From assembly GCA_021739625.1 (NCBI GenBank), contig JAIPBJ010000016.1:1-40851 (forward strand): a stretch of DNA of 40,851 nt, in the 5' to 3' direction. The notes under the pieces are model-generated. The model was not told the DNA's origin, did not search any database, and saw nothing but the letters and a program-made list of their open reading frames with translations. Position numbers and translations under genes: made by a program. The stretch's first letter is position 1. Every line of letters starts with the position of its first letter. Positions 26,090 through 32,806 of this stretch are shown piece after piece. The DNA is from Flavobacteriales bacterium (GTDB lineage Bacteria; Bacteroidota; Bacteroidia; UBA10329).

Positions 26090-26956
26090 TCACTCATAGG
26101 CCGGACATTTCTCAGGCCGGGCCTTGATATTCATCGATACGGAAAGAAGCACAAAGGAATACCAGTCGTTGTTCGTGGAGTTGCCGCGCTGCCTTCCCGC
26201 AAACTCCTGACGCTGTTGATCGGTGAGGGGAACGAATTCACCCGAAACAGGGTCACGCACCACAGAGCGGTTGGAAAGCGCATTGGCAATATCGCCCCTT
26301 TCTGCCTGAACCACGTCAATGTCCGCATAGGTGGTGCTCACATCGTCCAGATAATCCGTGAACGTGTAGCGCATGCCCCATTCCACTCCTACCGAGAAGG
26401 TCTTGCTGATATTCACTTTGACCCCGAGCCCGAAGGGGATGGCAGCATTGACCAAAGAGTATTTCTGACGGTCGGGATAGAACGTGGTTCCCTGACCCTC
26501 GGTGCCCAAAGGCTGCAATTCCCACATCTCACCGTTGAGCTCAGTGCGCGGATTGAATTTGAAGATGGAGATGCCACCGAACAGGAACGGGGTGATCCAG
26601 TGGCGCATGTCGCCCGGGGCATACTTGAAGAAGTTGAACTCTCCGGTCACCGAGAAATCGAACAGCCAGCTCTCAAAGCTGAGGTTACGCTCCAGTTGCG
26701 CGGGATCGGTCGAAGAAGCATCGCTCCCCACCAGATAGGCCACATGGGCCGCAGCCCTGACCGAGAACCGGTCGTTGAAGTTGTAACGGTAGAACAGTCC
26801 GCCTGCCGGACGTACATCCCTGAACGGCATATCGGGATTGAGGTCGCCCATATAGAACGAAATGCCTCCCAACAGTCCTACTTCCGAATACTGGGCGAAT
26901 ACCGTAGTCCCCGACAGCATCAGGGCCAAGAACGATACCAGAAGGGATTTTCTCAT
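26090..26956 (-). CDS. DUF6089-type outer-membrane beta-barrel protein
   Basis: The 288-residue product has a signal peptide (MRKSLLVSFLALMLSGTTVF, cut near FAQ) and EVGLLGGISFYMGDLNPDM, a hallmark of the DUF6089 family. Repeated amphipathic strands follow (GGLFYRYNFNDRFSVRAA, GISIFKFNPR, PFGLGVKVNISKTFSVGVEW, RYTFTDYLDDVSTTY), so it is probably an 8-10-strand outer-membrane barrel. No biochemical role is known to me. It lies directly upstream of uppS and is a diverged copy of the next gene upstream. Confidence 0.85.
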   Translation of the reverse strand: MRKSLLVSFLALMLSGTTVFAQYSEVGLLGGISFYMGDLNPDMPFRDVRPAGGLFYRYNFNDRFSVRAAAHVAYLVGSDASSTDPAQLERNLSFESWLFDFSVTGEFNFFKYAPGDMRHWITPFLFGGISIFKFNPRTELNGEMWELQPLGTEGQGTTFYPDRQKYSLVNAAIPFGLGVKVNISKTFSVGVEWGMRYTFTDYLDDVSTTYADIDVVQAERGDIANALSNRSVVRDPVSGEFVPLTDQQRQEFAGRQRGNSTNNDWYSFVLLSVSMNIKARPEKCPAYE

Positions 26957-26980
26957 GATGCGAATACCACAGTGAAGCGG

Positions 26981-27943
26981 TCAGAACTTCGGAAGTCCTT
27001 TTCTGCCTGTGCGGATTTTGCGGTAATAGGTGATGGTCATGAACATGTAGGAGTCCAGATCGGTCGGATCGCCCCGTTGTTGGCCAGGACATGCCGAACA
27101 TCCGTCAGCAATGAGGTCCACACCGCTCGGGGCAGGCGCCAAAGAGGGGTCGGCCAATGTCTTTGCGATACGGTCATAGCCAAGCGCATCACTCACCATC
27201 TGGGCTGCGGCCGGAGAGCGGTTCTCGCCTTCCTTGGTATAGACATAAGAGGTGCTCGTATCGTCCATGTAGTCTGTGAAGGTCTTGCGCAGTCCGTATT
27301 CGATGCCGATGCTGCTCCGTTTGTCTATGGTATATTTCATCCCGATCCCGAATGGGATAACGAACTGCCAGTTGGAATATTGCGTGCGTCCCGGAACAAA
27401 ATCCTGTCCCTCCGTCCGCAGCGGGCGCAGCGCCTGCCAAGTGCCCTCATACTTTGCATGGGGGTCCATGAACATGAGACCAACGCCTACGAAACCATAG
27501 ACATAGACCTGACTGCCTTTTTTACCACGGCCCCTCACGCGCCTTATCTTATATCGTGAGCCGGTGCTCTCCCGCATGAACGATCCTTCCATGGTCACAG
27601 ACCACTCGAACACCGGAGAGCGGAAATGGATGTTCCTGTTGTTTCTCCATGGTTCGTCCGTATAGGCATCATCACCATATACTTCTGCGAAGGTCAGATG
27701 CGTGCGTGCCGCGAAGTATTCAGACAGTTTGTATCGCAGGCCCACGTTGACGACATATCTCGTGGAAGCGCCATCAAGGTCAAAGAAATAGTCGGAACCG
27801 ATCTGATTGCGACCACCCACATCACCAAGGAACTGCGATGCCCCGGCAGAGGCCATCCACTCATAGCGCTCCCTTTTCCACCGCTGGGCTATCAGCATCG
27901 TGGGAAGCAGGGTCAACAACAGAAAAAGTAAGCGTAATCTCAT
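26981..27943 (-). CDS. DUF6089-like outer-membrane protein, tandem paralogue
   Basis: The 320-residue protein has a signal peptide (MRLRLLFLLLTLLPTMLIAQ) and ASAGASQFLGDVGGRNQIG, parallel to the GGISFYMGDLN region of its neighbour. YGFVGVGLMFMDPHAKY, FVIPFGIGMKYTIDKRSSIG and EYGLRKTFTDYMDDTSTSY match the same strands in the downstream gene, notably FTDYxDDxST. The C-terminus holds DGCSACPGQQRGDPTDLDSY. A shared barrel fold and outer-membrane location are inferred. The 24-bp gap to the next gene implies one transcript. Confidence 0.82.
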   Translation of the reverse strand: MRLRLLFLLLTLLPTMLIAQRWKRERYEWMASAGASQFLGDVGGRNQIGSDYFFDLDGASTRYVVNVGLRYKLSEYFAARTHLTFAEVYGDDAYTDEPWRNNRNIHFRSPVFEWSVTMEGSFMRESTGSRYKIRRVRGRGKKGSQVYVYGFVGVGLMFMDPHAKYEGTWQALRPLRTEGQDFVPGRTQYSNWQFVIPFGIGMKYTIDKRSSIGIEYGLRKTFTDYMDDTSTSYVYTKEGENRSPAAAQMVSDALGYDRIAKTLADPSLAPAPSGVDLIADGCSACPGQQRGDPTDLDSYMFMTITYYRKIRTGRKGLPKF

Positions 27944-28027
27944 GGCCTTTCGGGTTAGTCCATTAACCGCAAGAGCGCAAATATAGCCATATCAGAACTT
28001 TTTGGATGGCTGCCTCATGGTCCGCAC

Positions 28028-28903
28028 CTAATTTCTTCGGTCAATGCCCCACATCAGTTTGCTGCGCAGCGTGTTGAAATAGTCTTCGGCAGAGAAGCGC
28101 ACCAGCCCCACAGAGAAATTGGCCTTGCATATTTCCAGCCTTGTGCCCGGCCTCAATGTGTGTGAGACCGAATCGAGCGAAACAAGGTGATCCGATGCTC
28201 TGCCTTCCACTTCGAGGGTGATGCAGTGACCGTCAGGTACCACCAACGGCCTCACATTCAGATTGTGCGGTGCAATTGGGGAGATGATGATGCTTTGTGA
28301 GGTCGGGGCCACGATCGGGCCACCGGCACTCAGCGAGTAGCCCGTGGAGCCTGTAGGTGTCGAAATGATGAGGCCGTCAGCCCAATAGGTGTTCAGGAAT
28401 GCACCGTCAATGTAGGCATGGATCACGATCATGCTCGACCGGTTGCTCTTGTGCACCGTCAATTCGTTGAGTGCGAAATTCCGGTCTTCAAATGGATTAT
28501 CGACCGACCGTAGCTCTATCAGTGAACGCTGCTCGACCACATACTCACCTGCGATCACCCGGGCGAGCGCCTGTTCTGTCTCCTCCAGCGGAGTGCTGCT
28601 CAGGAATCCCAGACGTCCGTTGTTGATGCCGAGAATGGGAATGCCGGAGTCTCTCACCATCCGCGCAGCCTCAAGAATGGTACCATCTCCACCGATGCTC
28701 ACCAGCATGTCATAACTTCCAGCTGTAAGCCGGTCGTCCGGGGCTACGGTTCTGCCCTGAAGCCGGTCTTTCCGTTCCAAGGCAGTGGCAAGTCCAGGGC
28801 AGAGGGTCACCTCGGTGAATAGCCCTTCCAACTGGCCCAGGACACCCAGCAGCCTGTCCATGTCCTTGGCATACCTCAATCTTCCATGAACCGCAATTCT
28901 CAT
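28028..28903 (-). CDS. nadK: NAD kinase
   Basis: NadK phosphorylates NAD to NADP in the cytoplasm. The 291-residue protein has the GGDGTILEAAR motif (71-81) that binds nucleotide and diphosphate, followed by GINNGRLGFLS. FALNELTVHKSNRSSMI contains the conserved NE (NAD-binding) motif, and YWADGLIISTPTGSTGYSLS is the family's second signature. The start ATG gives MRIAVHGRLRYA, and the gene begins 6 nt after the upstream barrel gene ends. Its place between envelope genes is common in Bacteroidota. Confidence 0.96.
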   Translation of the reverse strand: MRIAVHGRLRYAKDMDRLLGVLGQLEGLFTEVTLCPGLATALERKDRLQGRTVAPDDRLTAGSYDMLVSIGGDGTILEAARMVRDSGIPILGINNGRLGFLSSTPLEETEQALARVIAGEYVVEQRSLIELRSVDNPFEDRNFALNELTVHKSNRSSMIVIHAYIDGAFLNTYWADGLIISTPTGSTGYSLSAGGPIVAPTSQSIIISPIAPHNLNVRPLVVPDGHCITLEVEGRASDHLVSLDSVSHTLRPGTRLEICKANFSVGLVRFSAEDYFNTLRSKLMWGIDRRN

Positions 28904-28909
28904 CCCGTT

Positions 28910-30298
28910 TCAGATATGTTTCTGGAAATGTAGGAAGAATCCATGTTTTCCATCCCTGTTGATTGAATACTCGAACCGCCACACGATGTCGTAGAACGTG
29001 GATATGTCTATGCCAAGGCCTCCGCCATAGATCCATTTTTCGGCCATAGGGTTGGTGGCACGGGTCTGTGCATCCATGCCGAAACCCATGTCGAAGTTGG
29101 CATTGGCGAAGATAGTGAGTGGAATGAGGCCCAATTTGTCGGTCTTGAGAAATCCGAGCCTGATGCGTTTCGGTCGCAGCAGCATCCAGCGCAACGAGGT
29201 CTTCACCAGCGCGAAATGCTGCCCATCGATCACATTCAGCTCGTAGCCCCGCACATAGTCGTTCATATAGCCAAGATTGCGCTGATATAGATAGGATTGG
29301 CGGTTGAATGAGCTGAACTTCAGTTTCTGGCCGTGGGCAAAATACCAGCGTGGATGCAACTGCCAGTATTTGTTGAATTCAATTTCGGCCAGGAACATGT
29401 TCACAGGACTGCCCAGAATGCCCAGACCGTCCTTCCGCACCCTGATGTGGAGAATGTGTCCCTTGAGCGGATAGATGGTATAGTCGGTCTTGTCGTTCTT
29501 CAATTCATATTGAAGGGAGAAATGGCGGGTCAGCGTTTCGCCATTGCCCAGAATGTTCGGGTTGAGCACTGCCACCGTGTCTGCGACCCATTCGTTGGTG
29601 AACCCTATCGTCAGTTCATGCACGTTGTAAAGGTTGGGCCTCCACCGTGGAATTATTTCACCGTAGGCCAGTTTGCGCATATACTGGCCGTTCACATTGA
29701 TGAACGCCCTCTTGTTCTCCAATGACGAATAGGCCACTTCGCGCGCCTGCTCATATCCCCCTTTGAATTCGATGCCGATGGTCTGTTTCCGGTTGAGATA
29801 TGGAATCTCATAGCGCAGCTGATAGCGGTTGTTGTAGCCGAACCGCAGTTCGAGCACCACCGTCTCATTTCTTCCCCGGAAATTGTTCCAGAATATGAAT
29901 GCGCCATAGTCGATGCGGCCCATGTCCTTGGTCTCCCACCATTCGCGGAAATTCCGATCACCAAGTTCCACCAGCGGCACAGGCCAGATGTACCAGCGCT
30001 CCACCACACGGACCTCCACGTTCAGCACACCGGCCTCGCCCGTGCAGGTGTCCACTTCCACGAAATTGAAGAGTTTGATGTTGCGCAGGTTGCTGCGCGA
30101 CCTTTCCATGTGATAGCCCACGCTGTCCAGCGCCATGGTCTCGCCTGTGCGCAAGGTCATCTCGCGGCTCAGGATATGTGTCTTGGTGATGCGGTTGCCA
30201 GTGTAGGTGACCGGACCTATGACCACCGACCGCTGAGCAAAGGAGCTGACAGACCACAATATGGACGCCAGTAACAGCAGCTTTCGGAACGGGGTCAC
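28910..30298 (-). CDS. BamA/TamA-related outer-membrane protein with a single POTRA-like domain
   Basis: The 462-residue protein is read from a GTG at 30298 (MTPFRKLLLLASILWSVSSF, a signal peptide), one base after the CBS gene's stop. IGPVTYTGNRITKTHILSRE and SRSNLRNIKLFNFVEVD form a POTRA-like module (about 25-105). The rest is rich in amphipathic strands of a surface-antigen barrel (FGYNNRYQLRYEIPYLNRK, GYEQAREVAY, SIGFTNE-like and GLIPLTIFANANFDMGFG). With one POTRA it is shorter than BamA, so a TamA-like or patatin-partner-like insertion role is possible. Its place in the bamA cluster supports an envelope job. Confidence 0.85.
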   Translation of the reverse strand: MTPFRKLLLLASILWSVSSFAQRSVVIGPVTYTGNRITKTHILSREMTLRTGETMALDSVGYHMERSRSNLRNIKLFNFVEVDTCTGEAGVLNVEVRVVERWYIWPVPLVELGDRNFREWWETKDMGRIDYGAFIFWNNFRGRNETVVLELRFGYNNRYQLRYEIPYLNRKQTIGIEFKGGYEQAREVAYSSLENKRAFINVNGQYMRKLAYGEIIPRWRPNLYNVHELTIGFTNEWVADTVAVLNPNILGNGETLTRHFSLQYELKNDKTDYTIYPLKGHILHIRVRKDGLGILGSPVNMFLAEIEFNKYWQLHPRWYFAHGQKLKFSSFNRQSYLYQRNLGYMNDYVRGYELNVIDGQHFALVKTSLRWMLLRPKRIRLGFLKTDKLGLIPLTIFANANFDMGFGMDAQTRATNPMAEKWIYGGGLGIDISTFYDIVWRFEYSINRDGKHGFFLHFQKHI

Positions 30299-30299
30299 T

Positions 30300-30962
30300 T
30301 CAGATGTTGATGTAGCGCATCAGTTCATCATACCGGCCTCTCAGATCCTCATTGTGAGAGCCTTCTTCCAAGTAGGCCGTCACCTGATATCCGTGGCGTT
30401 CCAAGCTTTGAATGGTCGGCCCCAGATCCTCGCGGTCCACTTTCATGGTCACATCGATCATGCCCACGCCTTTCTGCTGCGCGATGTAAGAACTGAGAAT
30501 GGAAGTGCCGTTCGATTCGATGATGTGTGCCAATTGGGCCAATGAGTAGTCCGATTCCTTCATGTGGATGGCCAAGATGCCTCCCGGACGGCTGATGACC
30601 GCCAACTCATCGAATTTCACAACAAGGTCTGACAGCGTGATGCAGCCCACATAGTTGTCCTCATGGTCCAACACCGCGATGCATGTCAGGTCGGTCGATG
30701 CCAGTCTGCGGATGACCGCATAGATGTGCTGGATGTCTTTGACAAAGGCCTTCTCCAGATCGGCATCCAACTCAGCGATGGTACTTCCCGGGGCGTTGGC
30801 ATCCATGATGTCCGCTTCGCTGAGCAGACCAAGGAACTTCTTGCCATCGACCACCGGCAGATGCGAAACCTTGAAATCGTCCATCCACAGCAGGGCACGG
30901 TCGGCATCATCGCCCGGACGGAGGGGCGGAACCACTTTCGAAATGAGGTCGCGTGCAATCAT
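30300..30962 (-). CDS. CBS-domain protein with C-terminal ACT-like region
   Basis: The 220-residue cytoplasmic protein has two CBS motifs: residues about 8-60 (MDDFKVSHLPVVDGKKFLGL) and about 70-125 (TCIAVLDHEDNYVGCITLSD). CBS pairs usually bind adenine nucleotides and act as sensors. The rest (GGILAIHMKESDYSLAQLAH, MIDVTMKVDREDLGPTIQSL) looks like an ACT-type ligand-binding fold. It heads the envelope cluster. A near match to the -7 box (TTACTTTG on the minus strand, 30976-30983) lies about 14 nt upstream of the ATG, which would give a very short leader. No target or ligand can be named. Confidence 0.88.
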   Translation of the reverse strand: MIARDLISKVVPPLRPGDDADRALLWMDDFKVSHLPVVDGKKFLGLLSEADIMDANAPGSTIAELDADLEKAFVKDIQHIYAVIRRLASTDLTCIAVLDHEDNYVGCITLSDLVVKFDELAVISRPGGILAIHMKESDYSLAQLAHIIESNGTSILSSYIAQQKGVGMIDVTMKVDREDLGPTIQSLERHGYQVTAYLEEGSHNEDLRGRYDELMRYINI

Positions 30963-31096
30963 TGTCTGTGCGGTGCAAAGTAAACGCTAATACACAGGCA
31001 TTTGTTATCCAAGGCCGTGCCAAGTTGGAGATCAGTAGATATGGCTGTGGGAGGTCAAGGGCTTGGCGCTTTATGGGCAGGCGTGGCTATCCATTG

Positions 31097-31138
31097 AAAA
31101 ACAGAAGAGGCCGCCCCAACAGGGGGCAGCCTCCTCTT
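31097..31138 (-). terminator. Intrinsic terminator after the YceI-like gene
   Basis: On the minus strand AAGAGGAGGCTGCCCC pairs with GGGGCGGCCTCTT across a 5-nt loop, with one bulge or mismatch, and is followed by CTGTTTTT. It lies 25 nt downstream of the YceI-like stop. The rest of the 200-bp gap holds the CBS gene's promoter region. Confidence 0.8.
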
Positions 31139-31162
31139 ACTACCGATATCAACCAGTGCCTG

Positions 31163-31972
31163 TTACAGGTTCTGTTGCATGATCATCGGCATTCTTACGT
31201 TCACGGTGCTCTTGATGTTGTTGCCGCAGTACCATGGGTCAGTGGCAGTGATGCCGGCAGGGAACGAAAAGTCGGCCTCGAAATTGTGATACCTGACCGT
31301 AGCGGAGTTGTCAACCGATCCGATATAGGTCAGATACACAGAGACTGGGGCACTTACACCTCGGAAGGTGAAGGTGGCAGTCGCCTTGTACCCGTCACCG
31401 TAGGCTACAACGCTTCCAGGATTGGCTACCAATGTGGCCCAATCGGTCGCATCATCAAGACCTTCTGGCGGATAGACGGTTGTAACGATGGTGTCAAGTG
31501 GAATTCCACCGCTGAGGCGATAGGTGGTGTCGTTGTACTCTCCGGTCCAAACCACACCGAGACTTGTAAGAACACAATGGCCGGGTCCTTCCCTTCCTGG
31601 CTCGAACGTGTTGGCACTTGACAGCCGGACTTTACCGTCAAACTTGATATTGCCCGGATTGGCCGCATCAAACTTGAAGTTTGCCTCGCTGTGGTCGAAA
31701 CCACCGGCTATTGTCGCATTCGACCCCTTGTAGGATGCTTCCCAATATACCTTTGAGTGGGTGTTCATCAGGTATGTTGGATCCGTGTAGGTGTCGAACG
31801 TCAGAGTGCCTGGAGTGGCAAAATCACTGAACGTGATGCTGTCAACTTCCGATACGATCGTTTTGACATTGCCACCGACATTCTTGTGAAGAATGATGTT
31901 CTTCTGTGCGAAGCCGAAACTGGCCGTCAGCATCAGCACTGATGTTAGGATTACTGTTTTCATGGTTTTCAT
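31163..31972 (-). CDS. Secreted YceI-like protein
   Basis: The 269-residue protein has a signal peptide (VILTSVLMLTASFGFAQ). Its first mature stretch (IILHKNVGGNVKTIVSEVDS then ITFS) resembles that of the upstream gene. From about residue 55 the pattern TFDTYTDPTYLMNTHSKVYW, then FKFDAANPGNIKFDGKVRLS and CVLTSLGVVWTGEY, matches YceI-family lipocalin-like barrels, which bind long isoprenoids or amides in the periplasm. Assignment is moderate because it is based on pattern only. Two in-frame ATGs (31972 and 31963) fit equally. It lies 33 bp after the T9SS cargo gene and ends at an intrinsic terminator, so the two probably form an operon. Confidence 0.65.
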   Translation of the reverse strand: MKTMKTVILTSVLMLTASFGFAQKNIILHKNVGGNVKTIVSEVDSITFSDFATPGTLTFDTYTDPTYLMNTHSKVYWEASYKGSNATIAGGFDHSEANFKFDAANPGNIKFDGKVRLSSANTFEPGREGPGHCVLTSLGVVWTGEYNDTTYRLSGGIPLDTIVTTVYPPEGLDDATDWATLVANPGSVVAYGDGYKATATFTFRGVSAPVSVYLTYIGSVDNSATVRYHNFEADFSFPAGITATDPWYCGNNIKSTVNVRMPMIMQQNL

Positions 31973-32005
31973 GGCTTTTTGTTTGTGAGGTTGAGTGGAG
32001 TAGTA

Positions 32006-32509
32006 TTACCTTTTGACAATTTTTCTGGTGATCACGTTTTTTCCGTTGCCGATTCTGACGATGTAAATCCCGTCAGCACTGCCGGAAATATCGATGGTCT
32101 TGCTTAGCAGACCTCCAGATGAAGTGTATGCATCGGTGGAAATCCTGGATCCAACGACATTGAACACGTCAATTGTCACGTTGTCAGAGCTACCGTTCAT
32201 GACATCCAATGTGAAAATCCCAGAGGATGGATTGGGATAGACCGCAACGGTCGGAGCATGAACATTCTCGTTCACACTGGCGATGTCATCAAAGATGATC
32301 TTGACAACATCATTCATGGCGTATGGAGCAGTGCCGCTGTTGATGGCGACATTGAGATCTGTGGCAGAAAAGGTCATTACTTGAACATCATTGATCAAGT
32401 AGGTCGCTGTTTCTCCCACATTCTCCACGTGCATGTAGGTTTGGGCGATTGCTGTAGCTGATACAGTCATTCCCAAGGAAAACATTAAGGGTATTGCAAG
32501 TTTCCTCAT
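32006..32509 (-). CDS. Small T9SS cargo protein (N-terminal module plus type A sorting domain)
   Basis: The best start is the ATG at 32509 (MRKLAIPLMFSLGMTVSATA, signal peptide ending at IAQ), giving 167 residues. The mature part is only about 60 residues (YMHVENVGETATYLINDVQV then MTFS; VVKIIFDDI). It is followed by a type A T9SS C-terminal domain: VAVYPNPSSGIFTLDV, VTIDVFNVVGSRI, and ending GIYIVRIGNGKNVITRKIVK. The domain is cut off during export across the outer membrane by the type IX system. So little mature protein beside its sorting signal is unusual. Two CRP-like sites lie upstream. Confidence 0.85.
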   Translation of the reverse strand: MRKLAIPLMFSLGMTVSATAIAQTYMHVENVGETATYLINDVQVMTFSATDLNVAINSGTAPYAMNDVVKIIFDDIASVNENVHAPTVAVYPNPSSGIFTLDVMNGSSDNVTIDVFNVVGSRISTDAYTSSGGLLSKTIDISGSADGIYIVRIGNGKNVITRKIVKR

Positions 32510-32577
32510 GGCGTTTGTGATTTGGTTAGTAATTGTCTTTTGACGCCACAAATGTGCGGGTAGGCCGCCCTGCAGCT

Positions 32578-32593
32578 GAGTGACCAAGGTCAT
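32578..32593. promoter_or_regulatory. CRP/FNR-like palindrome, proximal site
   Basis: AGTGACCAAGGTCATG contains the inverted repeat TGACC-AA-GGTCA. It matches the TGTGA-N6-TCACA consensus at 7 of 10 positions. It lies about 75 bp upstream of the cargo ATG. If the near-consensus -7 box CACATTTG (minus strand, 32549-32556) is used, the site would be centred about 44 bp upstream of the start of transcription. Confidence 0.4.
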
Positions 32594-32623
32594 GAATCAC
32601 TATGACTTTTGGGCTACGCGAGA

Positions 32624-32639
32624 TGTGACTTAGGTCACG
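32624..32639. promoter_or_regulatory. CRP/FNR-like palindrome, distal site
   Basis: TGTGACTTAGGTCACG matches TGTGA-N6-TCACA at 9 of 10 positions, with inner palindrome GTGACTTAGGTCAC. Its centre is 45 bp from the proximal site, about four helical turns. Both lie in the 297-bp gap between the second RND exporter stop and the cargo gene, which otherwise holds only a 7-bp hairpin (CCATTCT/AGAATGG, 32734-32753) and no gene I can support. Confidence 0.5.
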
Positions 32640-32806
32640 CAGACATCGTAAAACACTGTGAGTCAATGGTGTCGAACCTGCTCGAAGGACAATGTTGCAC
32701 CCGGTCGCCAAATGATGATGCTGGATGGCATGTCCATTCTTTTTTCAGAATGGAATCCAATCGTCATTTATAAAATGGACGCGGCCCACGAAGGACTACC
32801 ATAATC

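Noticed and set aside
26051-27559. 502-codon plus-strand frame across the two DUF6089-type genes
   Set aside because: It is antisense to two well-supported genes with signal peptides and family motifs. Its translation has no recognisable domain; long antisense frames are common in GC-rich DNA.
32734-32753. Hairpin CCATTCT/AGAATGG as terminator of the second RND gene
   Set aside because: The T/A run is in the loop, and no T-run follows the stem on the minus strand.
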